From the NCBI GenBank assembly GCA_020249025.1, contig JADCGM010000316.1, positions 1-5,752 of the forward strand: a stretch of DNA of 5,752 bases, given 5' to 3'. A model generated the notes under the pieces. It searched no databases. It was not told the DNA's origin and was given only the letters and a program-made list of their open reading frames with translations. A program made the position numbers and the translations under genes. Shown one piece after another: positions 1 to 5,752 of this stretch. This stretch comes from Alphaproteobacteria bacterium. GTDB taxonomy: Bacteria > Pseudomonadota > Alphaproteobacteria > Sphingomonadales > Sphingomonadaceae. Each line of letters begins with the position of its first letter. Positions within the stretch are counted from its first letter, which is position 1.

Positions 1-1034
1 AGGGGATCGGGGGCAACCACACCTGGTCGTCGTTCGACGGCGATCTGACGCCCGAGCAGCGGGCGTGGACCGCCGACCTCTATGCCCACCGCTGGCCGGG
101 CTACACAGTGACCTTTCCGAAGCTCAGCCGCCGCATCGGCATGGGCTATGCCTCCGCGACGTCGGAGCGGCTCGACAGGGCGGTGCGCGCCGCGGTGCCC
201 GCGGACCGCATCCTCACCGGCACGCCCGTCGTCGCGCTCGATGCGACAAGCATCACGCTCGCCGACCAGCGGCGCCTGACCGCCAACGCCGTCATCGATG
301 CGCGCGGGCAGGGGCCGACGCCGCATCTCGATCTGCGCTGGCAGAAGTTCGTCGGGCTGGAGGTCGAGACCGACGGGCCGCATGGGCTCGACGAGCCGAT
401 CGTCATGGATGCGACCGTCGAGCAGTTCGACGGCTACCGCTTCGTCTATTCGCTGCCGTTCACGCCGACGACGATCCTCATCGAAGACACCTATTTCGCC
501 GACGGCCCCGAGCTGGCGGTCGAGACGCTGGAGGCGCGAACGCTCGATTACGCGGCGGCGAAGGGCTGGAAGATCGCGCGCCTCATCCGCCGCGAGACGG
601 GCGTGCTGCCGATGGCGGTCGGCGGCGACATCGACGCGCTGCTCGGCGACGGCATCCCGGACGTGGCGGCGATCGGCATGCGCGCGGCGATGTTCCAGCC
701 GGCGACCGGCTACAGCTTTCCCGACGCGGTGCGCACCGCTGACATCATCGCGGGGTTGCAACGGCTCGACGGGGCGACCATTTCGGCGGCGATGCGGGCG
801 GAAGCCGGGCGGACATGGCGCGAGCGGGGCTTCTACCGAATGCTCAACACGTTGCTGTTCGAAGCGGCCGAGCCCGGATTGCGGTACCGCGTTCTCGAAC
901 GATTTTACGGACTCGACGACGGATTGGTGGGGCGGTTCTACGCTGGACGCTCGACGCTTGCCGACAAGGCGCGCGTCCTCGTCGGCAAGCCGCCGGTGCC
1001 GTTCTGGCGGGCGGTCCGGGTTCTGCTCGGTTGA
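1..1034 (+). CDS. crtY: Lycopene beta-cyclase CrtY, 5' end cut by window edge
   Basis: Partial gene: the reading frame is open from base 3, with 343 residues visible up to the TGA at 1032-1034. Bacterial CrtY is usually about 380-390 residues, so roughly 40 are missing, including the N-terminal dinucleotide-binding glycine motif. Family signatures seen are GNHTWSSF at the start, FPKLSRRIGMGYASATS (114-164), IDARG (294-308), LPFTPTTILIEDTYF (453-497) and GMRAAMFQPATGYSFPDAV (675-731). The C-terminal tail with FYAGR and GKPPVPFW is also CrtY-like. The enzyme closes beta-ionone rings at both ends of lycopene, giving beta-carotene, at the cytoplasmic membrane. GTG at 108 and other in-frame starts are internal, because conserved CrtY sequence lies upstream of them. 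It is first of the visible forward genes and sits 14 bases before crtI, so co-transcription is likely. Its promoter lies outside the window. Identification is firm. Confidence 0.95.
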   Translation, partial: GIGGNHTWSSFDGDLTPEQRAWTADLYAHRWPGYTVTFPKLSRRIGMGYASATSERLDRAVRAAVPADRILTGTPVVALDATSITLADQRRLTANAVIDARGQGPTPHLDLRWQKFVGLEVETDGPHGLDEPIVMDATVEQFDGYRFVYSLPFTPTTILIEDTYFADGPELAVETLEARTLDYAAAKGWKIARLIRRETGVLPMAVGGDIDALLGDGIPDVAAIGMRAAMFQPATGYSFPDAVRTADIIAGLQRLDGATISAAMRAEAGRTWRERGFYRMLNTLLFEAAEPGLRYRVLERFYGLDDGLVGRFYAGRSTLADKARVLVGKPPVPFWRAVRVLLG

Positions 1035-1037
1035 GCG

Positions 1038-1043
1038 AAGGAG
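1038..1043 (+). promoter_or_regulatory. Ribosome binding site of crtI
   Basis: AAGGAG lies 5 bases before the ATG at 1049, inside the 14-base gap after the crtY stop. This strong Shine-Dalgarno site fixes the crtI start. The frame stays open upstream to 815, but that stretch is a shadow of the crtY tail. Confidence 0.85.
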
Positions 1044-1048
1044 CAAGC

Positions 1049-2530
1049 ATGCGCAAGGTGGCAGTGATCGGCAGCGGGTTCGGGGGTCTTGCGCTCGCGG
1101 TCCGTCTCCAATCGGCCGGCCATGACGTGACGCTCATCGAGAAACGCGACAAGCCGGGCGGGCGCGCCTACGTCTTCGAGGATCAGGGCTTCGTCTTCGA
1201 CGCCGGACCGACGGTCGTCACCGACCCGTCGTGCCTCGAGGAGCTGTTCGCGCTCTCGGGCCGCAAGATGTCCGACTATGTCGAGTTGCTGCCTGTCGCG
1301 CCCTTCTACCGGCTGCAGTGGCCGGACGGGACGCAGTTCGACTATTCGAACGACGACGACGAGCTCTATGGCCAGATCGCCAAGAAGAGCCCGAAGGACG
1401 TCGAGGGCTACAAGGCGTTCCTGAAGTATTCGGAGAACGTCTTCCGCGAGGGCTACGTCAAGCTCGGCCACGAGGCTTTCCTCGACTTCAAGTCGATGCT
1501 GAAGGCCGCACCGCAGCTGATGCGCTACGAGGCGTTCCGCTCGGTCTATGCGATGGTGTCGCGCTACATCGAGGACCCGCAGCTGCGCGAGGCGTTCAGC
1601 TTCCACACGCTGCTCGTCGGCGGCAACCCGATGACGACGAGCGCGATCTATGCGCTGATCCACACCATCGAGAAGCGCTGGGGCGTCTGGTTCCCGCGCG
1701 GCGGCACCCATGCGCTGGTGCGCGGCCTTCTGAAGCTGTTCACCGATCTCGGCGGGCAGGTGCGGATGGGCAGCGGCGTGCGCGAGATCAAGACCGGCGA
1801 CGGGCGCGTGACCGGTGTTGCGACCGACGACCAGTGGTCGGCGGCGTTCGACGCGGTCGCCTCCAACGGCGACATCGTCCACACCTATCGCGACCTCCTC
1901 GGCCAGCATCCGCGCGGGCAGAAGATGTCGCGCTCGCTGCAGCGCAAGAGCTTCTCGCCGTCGCTGTTCGTGGTCTATTTCGGCCTCAAGGGCGAGCGCC
2001 CCGACGTCAAGCACCACAGCATCCTGTTCGGGCCGCGCTACGACGGGCTGCTGAAGGACATCTACCGCCACGGCGTCGTCGCCGAGGACTTCTCGCTCTA
2101 CCTCCACCACCCGACCGCGACCGACCCCAGCCTCGCGCCCCCGGGCTGCAGCAGCTTCTACGCGCTGTCGCCGGTGCCGCACCTCGGCAAGGCGCCGATC
2201 GACTGGGCGGAGTTCGGCCCGCGCTACGCCGACCGCATCCTCGACGAGCTGGAGCGGCGGATGATCCCGGGCCTCAAGCGCGATCTGGTGACGATGCGCA
2301 TCTTCTCGCCCGGCGACTTCAAGAGCGAGCTGTCGGCGCATCTGGGCAGCGCCTTCAGCCTCGAGCCGGTGTTGTGGCAGAGCGCCTATTTCCGCGCCCA
2401 CAACCGCGACGACGAGCTGAAGAACCTCTACTTCGTCGGCGCCGGCACTCATCCGGGCGCAGGCATCCCCGGCGTCGTCGGTTCGGCCAAGGCGACCGCC
2501 AAGCTGATGCTGGCGGATCTGGCGGGGTGA
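1049..2530 (+). CDS. crtI: Phytoene desaturase CrtI
   Basis: The protein has 493 residues, the normal size for bacterial CrtI (about 490-500). It is an FAD-dependent, membrane-associated desaturase that converts phytoene to lycopene through phytofluene, zeta-carotene and neurosporene. The N-terminus has the FAD-binding Rossmann motif GSGFGG (residues 8-13), the acidic ribose-binding residue E31, and KPGGRA (35-40) followed by FDAGPTVVTDP. The C-terminus has the CrtI family signature NLYFVGAGTHPGAGIPGV (459-476), which closes the FAD site. The start ATG is chosen because of AAGGAG 5 bases upstream and because the Rossmann fold begins right after it. The last four bases overlap the crtB start. 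Sequence alone cannot separate a four-step (lycopene) from a three-step (neurosporene) enzyme, but a lycopene cyclase as operon partner argues for lycopene. A long open frame on the opposite strand here is a codon-bias shadow. Confidence 0.97.
   Translation: MRKVAVIGSGFGGLALAVRLQSAGHDVTLIEKRDKPGGRAYVFEDQGFVFDAGPTVVTDPSCLEELFALSGRKMSDYVELLPVAPFYRLQWPDGTQFDYSNDDDELYGQIAKKSPKDVEGYKAFLKYSENVFREGYVKLGHEAFLDFKSMLKAAPQLMRYEAFRSVYAMVSRYIEDPQLREAFSFHTLLVGGNPMTTSAIYALIHTIEKRWGVWFPRGGTHALVRGLLKLFTDLGGQVRMGSGVREIKTGDGRVTGVATDDQWSAAFDAVASNGDIVHTYRDLLGQHPRGQKMSRSLQRKSFSPSLFVVYFGLKGERPDVKHHSILFGPRYDGLLKDIYRHGVVAEDFSLYLHHPTATDPSLAPPGCSSFYALSPVPHLGKAPIDWAEFGPRYADRILDELERRMIPGLKRDLVTMRIFSPGDFKSELSAHLGSAFSLEPVLWQSAYFRAHNRDDELKNLYFVGAGTHPGAGIPGVVGSAKATAKLMLADLAG
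2527..2530 (+). promoter_or_regulatory. GTGA stop/start overlap joining crtI and crtB
   Basis: The crtB start GTG (2527-2529) and the crtI stop TGA (2528-2530) share bases. Only a weak purine-rich stretch (GGCGGG) precedes the GTG, and no clear Shine-Dalgarno site is seen. Translation of crtB is therefore probably coupled to termination on crtI, which would keep the two enzymes in proportion. Coupling is inferred from the arrangement. Confidence 0.7.
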
Positions 2531-3417
2531 CCGACGCCCTCGTCGAGGCGGCGCGGGAGTCGATCGCCAAGGGCTCCAAGTCCTTCGCCGCCGCCTCGAC
2601 GCTGTTCGACAAGGAGACGGCCGCGCGGGCGTGGCTGCTCTATGCCTGGTGCCGGCACTGCGACGACGTCATCGACGGGCAGGAGCTGGGCTTCGGGACG
2701 GTCGCGGACCCGCGCCCGATGGCGGAGCGGCTGTCGATCATCCGCGCCGGCACCGAGGCGGCGCTCAAGGGCGAGACGACGGGCGAGATGGCCTTCGATG
2801 CGCTCGGCCGGGTGGCGGCGGAGACCGGCATGCCCGCGCGCTATCCGATGGACCTTATCGCCGGCTTCGCCATGGATGCCGACGAGACCCGCTACGAGCG
2901 GTTCGAGCAGACGCTGACCTATTGTTACCACGTCGCCGGCTGCGTCGGGGTGATGATGGCGATCGTGATGGGAGTCGATCCGCACGACGAGGCGACGCTC
3001 GACCGCGCCTGCGACCTCGGCATCTCCTTCCAGCTCAACAACATCGCCCGCGATCTCGCCGAGGACGATGCGCGCGGCCGCTGCTACGTGCCCGCCGAAT
3101 GGGGCGACGACCGCGTGGCGAACGCCAAGCGCCTCGTCGACGAGGCCGAGCGCTACGAGGCCTCGGCGCGCTGCGGCACGCCGGCGCTGTCCTTTCGCTC
3201 GGCCTGGGCGGTGCTGGCGGCCGCCGGCATCTATGGCGATATCGGGCGGCGCGTGCGGGCTTTGGGCGCGCGGGCGTGGGACGAGCGGGTGACGACCTCG
3301 CGCGCCGACAAGATCGGCTGGGTGGTACGCGCCGGACTTCAGGCCGCGACGCGGCGGCGGCGCTACGGCGCGCCTATCGCGCGCGCTGGACTATGGTCCC
3401 GGGCTTCGGGGCTCTGA
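2527..3417 (+). CDS. crtB: Phytoene synthase CrtB
   Basis: The protein has 296 residues, close to the usual bacterial CrtB length of about 300. It condenses two geranylgeranyl diphosphates head-to-head through prephytoene diphosphate to phytoene, the first committed carotenoid step. Both Mg2+-diphosphate-binding Asp motifs of the squalene/phytoene synthase family are intact: YAWCRHCDDVID (39-50) and the second at D176 and D180 within QLNNIARDLAEDD (169-181), followed by GRCYVP. YCYHVAGCVG (132-141) is the conserved active-site helix. GTG at 2527 is the only start that keeps the usual N-terminus, and KGSKSF follows at 15-20. The protein ends in an Arg-rich tail whose last 14 or so codons overlap the opposite-strand crtZ. 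No terminator is visible after it. The GGPP synthase that feeds it is not in the window. Confidence 0.97.
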   Translation: MTDALVEAARESIAKGSKSFAAASTLFDKETAARAWLLYAWCRHCDDVIDGQELGFGTVADPRPMAERLSIIRAGTEAALKGETTGEMAFDALGRVAAETGMPARYPMDLIAGFAMDADETRYERFEQTLTYCYHVAGCVGVMMAIVMGVDPHDEATLDRACDLGISFQLNNIARDLAEDDARGRCYVPAEWGDDRVANAKRLVDEAERYEASARCGTPALSFRSAWAVLAAAGIYGDIGRRVRALGARAWDERVTTSRADKIGWVVRAGLQAATRRRRYGAPIARAGLWSRASGL

Positions 3418-3904
3418 TCCGGCCTTTCTCGCGCTGCGCCAGCTCGGCCTTCAGCGCGCGGATTTCGGGGGCCCAGAGGAAGCCGAAGGAGACCGTGCCC
3501 TCCTTGGTCTCGACCGCATGATGCAGCCGGTGCGCCTGAACGATGCGGCGCATGTAAGGCGTGGTCGGCCGCCAGCGATGCTCCATGCGGCGGTGCACGA
3601 TGACATCGTGGAAGCCGAAATAGATCATGCCGTAGATGGCGATGCCGACGCCGACCCAGGCCCAGACCGGCGAGAAGCCGAGCTGCGTGCCCATCGCGAT
3701 GAAGGCGATCGAGGGCATCGCGAACACCACGCCGAACCAGTCGTTCTTCTCGAACCAGCCGGTGCGGGGGCGGTGATGCGATTCGTGCAGCGACCACAGG
3801 AAGCCGTGCATCACCCAGCGATGCATCGCGTAGGCGAACAGCTCCATGAAGGCGACGGTCGCGAGAAGGATCAGGATGCCCATGCCGATGCTCATGCGCG
3901 CCAT
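3374..3904 (-). CDS. crtZ: Beta-carotene 3-hydroxylase CrtZ
   Basis: The protein has 176 residues, typical of bacterial CrtZ (about 160-180). It is a membrane di-iron hydroxylase of the fatty acid hydroxylase superfamily that adds 3-OH to beta-ionone rings: beta-carotene to zeaxanthin, or canthaxanthin to astaxanthin. All four His clusters are present: H28-x4-H33, H40-x2-HH43-44, H99-x4-H104 and H125-x2-HH128-129. Hydrophobic segments lie near 5-27, 57-77 and 80-98. The ATG at 3904 is preferred over internal Met4 and Met8 because AAGGAAAG lies 9 bases upstream of it. The gene faces crtB and its last codons plus TAG overlap the crtB end by 44 bases; the overlapping tails are variable in both families. 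It starts head-to-head with crtW. Which substrate it prefers cannot be read here. Confidence 0.95.
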   Translation of the reverse strand: MARMSIGMGILILLATVAFMELFAYAMHRWVMHGFLWSLHESHHRPRTGWFEKNDWFGVVFAMPSIAFIAMGTQLGFSPVWAWVGVGIAIYGMIYFGFHDVIVHRRMEHRWRPTTPYMRRIVQAHRLHHAVETKEGTVSFGFLWAPEIRALKAELAQREKGRIRAPKPGTIVQRAR

Positions 3905-3975
3905 ATAGCGATGCTTTCCTTGCGTTGCATCAACCCTGCTTCCCTTCCGCGCATTGGGGCGTTAGCGGGGTGGCG
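3905..3975. promoter_or_regulatory. Divergent spacer between crtZ and crtW, probable promoter region
   Basis: This 71-base stretch lies between the two divergent start codons and is the only sizeable non-coding sequence in the window. It is visibly less G/C-rich than the genes around it, with the pyrimidine run CTTTCCTT and later CTTCCCTTCC. Both genes need a promoter here or just inside each other, since neither has a same-strand upstream neighbour close by. No convincing -35/-10 pair or operator repeat was found on either strand, so the promoter role is inferred from layout only. Confidence 0.45.
3914..3921 (-). promoter_or_regulatory. Ribosome binding site of crtZ
   Basis: On the minus strand this reads AAGGAAAG, ending 9 bases before the crtZ ATG at 3904. 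It favours that start over the in-frame ATGs at 3895 and 3883, which would be too far away. Confidence 0.6.
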
Positions 3976-4737
3976 ATGACACCCTCCGGACCCGCCTGGC
4001 TCAGCGCCCTTCTCGCCTTGGCGATCGTCGCCGGCTGGGCGGTGCTGCACGTCACCGCGATCTTCCTGAGCGACTGGCCGCCCGCGCCGCTGACCGCGGT
4101 CGCGGTGGTGCTGGTCCAGACCTGGCTGTCGACCGGCCTGTTCATCATTGCCCACGACTGCATCCACGGCAGCTTCGCGCCGGGGCGGCCGGGGGTGAAC
4201 CGTGCGGTCGGGCGGCTGTGCTTCGCGATCTACGCCTGCCTGCCCTTCGACCGGTTGGCGGCAGCGCATCAGGACCATCACCGCTTCGCCGGCACCGGGG
4301 GCGATCCCGACTTCGATCCCGATCAGCCGCGCCGCTACCGGCCGTGGCTGCTGCGCTTCTTCCGCGGCTACTACAGCCACCGCCAGATCGCGCTGATCAC
4401 GCTCGTCGCCTGCGTCTATCTGGCGACGGGGGCGACGACGCTGCAGCACATCGTCCTCTACTGGGCGGTGCCGGCGGTGCTGGCGGCGCTGCAGCTGTTC
4501 ACGTTCGGCACCTGGCTGCCGCACCGGCATAGCGGGACGCCGTTCCCCGATCATCACAATGCGCGCAGCAACAGCGCGGGGTGGCTGACGTCGCTGGTCA
4601 GCTGCTTCCACTTCGGCGGCTATCATCACGAGCATCACCTCCATCCGGGCGTGCCGTGGTGGGCGCTGCCTCAGACCCGGAAGCGCGCGATGTATCCCGA
4701 GAAGCGCGATCTGATCGCGGCGGCGTCGAGGCCGTAG
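3976..4737 (+). CDS. crtW: Beta-carotene 4-ketolase CrtW
   Basis: The protein has 253 residues, in the range of bacterial CrtW (about 240-260). It is a membrane di-iron oxygenase of the fatty acid desaturase superfamily that puts keto groups at C4/C4', giving canthaxanthin, or astaxanthin together with CrtZ. His motifs seen are H60-x3-H64 in AHDCIHGSFAPGRP, H98-x2-HH101-102, the CrtW-typical FGTWLPHRH (177-185), and FHFGGYHHEHH (211-221). Hydrophobic segments lie near 8-32, 38-60 and 137-178. ATG 3976 is preferred, with GGGG five bases upstream; GTG 3970 is an alternative, and the open frame reaches back to TTG 3925 without family support. About 21 residues at the C-terminus, past WWALPQ, form a non-conserved tail read from the strand opposite the sulfotransferase 3' end. 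It is head-to-head with crtZ. Confidence 0.94.
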   Translation: MTPSGPAWLSALLALAIVAGWAVLHVTAIFLSDWPPAPLTAVAVVLVQTWLSTGLFIIAHDCIHGSFAPGRPGVNRAVGRLCFAIYACLPFDRLAAAHQDHHRFAGTGGDPDFDPDQPRRYRPWLLRFFRGYYSHRQIALITLVACVYLATGATTLQHIVLYWAVPAVLAALQLFTFGTWLPHRHSGTPFPDHHNARSNSAGWLTSLVSCFHFGGYHHEHHLHPGVPWWALPQTRKRAMYPEKRDLIAAASRP

Positions 4738-5752
4738 TCGGCCAGATCGTAGCGGTGCGCGGCATGACGCCGCTCGCCCCCCAGATAGGCCGCCATCGCC
4801 GGCTCGGAGGGGGCGAGGTCGCGGCCGAGAAAGGCCCCGACGCGGCGGATCGCGCCGCGCCAGTCCCGGTTCATCTCGTCGAAGCCGATGTCGAGCTGGC
4901 GGTCCGCGGGAACGCTCTCGCGCACCCGGAGCGTCGTCTCGATGCGGTGCCCGGTCTTGTGCAGCCACTCTGCGCCGATCCAGTGCGGATCGACCGCATC
5001 GCTCTGGACGACCATCTGGTGCCAGGCGAGCGAACAGGCGCTCCCCACCACCGCTGCCGGATCGCGGTGCAGGAAAATCAGCCGCGCATCGGGGAAGACC
5101 CGCAGCAGCGCGTCCAAATCCTGCATGTGCTGCGGCGTCTTCAGCAGCCAGGTCGTCGCCGGATCGTCACCGCGGAACCAGCCGGCGAGCCGCAGCAGAT
5201 CGGCCATGTGCGCATAGGCGGGCGTCGCATCGGTCGTCTCGCAATAGCGGGCGTAGGACGGCACGCGCCGCTGCGCCTCGATCATCGCGCCCCAGATGCT
5301 GTTTTCGAGAAGCCCCAGCTCCTCGTCGGGTTCGAGCGCGCCGGTCGGGTGGACCGCGGCGTTGCCGGGGTTGATCCAGGTGAGCGCGCGCCAGGCGCGG
5401 TCGGTGTAGGCGATGCGCGGATCGCGGCGGCGCTTGAGGCTCGACGGCCAGGGCACCGGGCACATCGCCTCGTAGAGCCGCAGATGGACGAAGCCCGGAT
5501 CGCAGGCGAGCAGCCGGTGCAGCCGCGTGGTGCCCGAGCGCATCGGGCCGACGATGACGACGGGCGCCGTGATCGGGCGCGCGCGGATCTCGGGGTGCGC
5601 GCTGAACAGCGCCTGCGCCCACAGCCGCTCCTTCAGCGTCTTCAGGAGCTGGCCGTGCGCGAGCATCCGCCCCATTGGATTGAGCCGCGCCTCCTCCTTC
5701 AGCGCGTCCAGCAGCACGCGCAGCGGCCCGCGAAACCAGGGATCGCCGAAAT
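4671..5752 (-). CDS. Sulfotransferase family protein, N-terminus cut by window edge
   Basis: Partial gene with 359 residues visible, ending in TGA at 4671-4673. The frame is open to the right edge: codons for FGDPWFRGPLR precede the GTG at 5717 and resemble the usual family N-terminus, so that GTG is not the start. It belongs to the PAPS-dependent sulfotransferase family of the Sulfotransfer_3 type, about 390-400 residues when complete. The 5'-phosphosulfate loop is VGPMRSGTTRLHRLLA (within 5505-5558). WLLKTPQHMQDLDALL follows, then the 3'-phosphate-binding strand LIFLHRDPAAVVGSACSL (5028-5081), with Arg and Ser in R-x7-S spacing. The C-terminal HRYDLADYGLD and YIARF segments also fit. The enzyme should move sulfate from PAPS to a hydroxyl. 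The substrate is unknown; beside crtZ and crtW, a hydroxylated keto-carotenoid is plausible. It overlaps crtW tail-to-tail by 67 bases. Confidence 0.88.
   Translation of the reverse strand, partial: FGDPWFRGPLRVLLDALKEEARLNPMGRMLAHGQLLKTLKERLWAQALFSAHPEIRARPITAPVVIVGPMRSGTTRLHRLLACDPGFVHLRLYEAMCPVPWPSSLKRRRDPRIAYTDRAWRALTWINPGNAAVHPTGALEPDEELGLLENSIWGAMIEAQRRVPSYARYCETTDATPAYAHMADLLRLAGWFRGDDPATTWLLKTPQHMQDLDALLRVFPDARLIFLHRDPAAVVGSACSLAWHQMVVQSDAVDPHWIGAEWLHKTGHRIETTLRVRESVPADRQLDIGFDEMNRDWRGAIRRVGAFLGRDLAPSEPAMAAYLGGERRHAAHRYDLADYGLDAAAIRSRFSGYIARFRV
4730..4743. other. Short perfect inverted repeat at the crtW stop codon
   Basis: GGCCG-TAGT-CGGCC forms a 5-bp all-G/C stem with a 4-base loop that contains the crtW TAG stop. 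It has no T-run on either side, so it is not a standard intrinsic terminator. It also falls in the conserved ADYGLD codons of the sulfotransferase, so chance from coding sequence is a real possibility. Confidence 0.25.

Noticed and set aside
65..742. A 225-codon forward frame inside crtY
   Set aside because: It is an Arg/Ala-rich shadow of the crtY reading frame with no recognisable motif.
938..2452. A 504-codon open frame on the minus strand inside crtI
   Set aside because: Its product is a low-complexity run rich in Arg, Ala, Val and Glu with no domain, and it lies exactly antisense to a well-supported crtI. High third-position G/C produces such shadow frames.
1231..2526. Upstream in-frame extension of crtB through the body of crtI
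   Set aside because: The translated stretch is Arg/Ala/Pro-rich shadow sequence. Phytoene synthase homology begins just after GTG 2527.
3396..3416. CCCG/CGGG pairing near the crtB end as a terminator
   Set aside because: The stem is only 4 bp, has no T-run, and lies within both coding sequences. Such pairings are expected by chance at this G/C level.
3902..3939. Possible minus-strand promoter TTGATG with a TATA-like hexamer next to the crtZ start
   Set aside because: The -10-like bases touch the crtZ ATG, so transcription would begin inside the gene and lose the AAGGAAAG ribosome site.
3892..4968. A 358-codon minus-strand frame spanning crtW and part of the sulfotransferase region
   Set aside because: Its sequence is low-complexity, and it conflicts with two genes that have clear catalytic motifs.

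Overview
This window holds most of a carotenoid gene cluster from a high-GC alphaproteobacterium, probably a sphingomonad (Sphingomonadales). That placement rests on the strong G/C preference at third codon positions, the crtY-crtI-crtB order, and protein sequences that look like sphingomonad or Brevundimonas-type enzymes from memory. No database search was possible, so the genus is not fixed. There is no rRNA, tRNA, CRISPR array, insertion sequence or phage gene in the window.

Layout from left to right. (1) Forward operon: the 3' nine-tenths of crtY (lycopene beta-cyclase, cut by the left edge, ends 1034), crtI (phytoene desaturase, 1049-2530) and crtB (phytoene synthase, 2527-3417, overlapping crtI by 4 bases). 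(2) Reverse gene crtZ (beta-carotene 3-hydroxylase, 3374-3904), which runs tail-to-tail into crtB and overlaps it by 44 bases. (3) Forward gene crtW (beta-carotene 4-ketolase, 3976-4737), head-to-head with crtZ across about 71 bases. (4) Reverse gene for a PAPS-type sulfotransferase family protein (4671 to beyond the right edge), tail-to-tail with crtW and overlapping it by 67 bases. Almost every base is coding. The only gaps are 14 bases before crtI and the crtZ-crtW divergent spacer.

Pathway: CrtB condenses two GGPP to phytoene, CrtI desaturates it to lycopene, and CrtY closes both rings to give beta-carotene. CrtZ adds 3-hydroxyls and CrtW adds 4-ketones, so the encoded end product should be astaxanthin and its intermediates (canthaxanthin, zeaxanthin, adonirubin, adonixanthin). 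GGPP synthase (crtE) is not in the window, nor is a 2,2'-hydroxylase (crtG).

The carotenoid enzymes are a well-known system. The part worth a second look is the sulfotransferase locked against crtW. Sulfated carotenoids (erythroxanthin sulfate, caloxanthin sulfate) are known from the related genus Erythrobacter, so this gene is a reasonable candidate for sulfating a hydroxylated keto-carotenoid, although its substrate cannot be read from the sequence. The two antisense gene-end overlaps and the alternating gene directions are the other unusual features.
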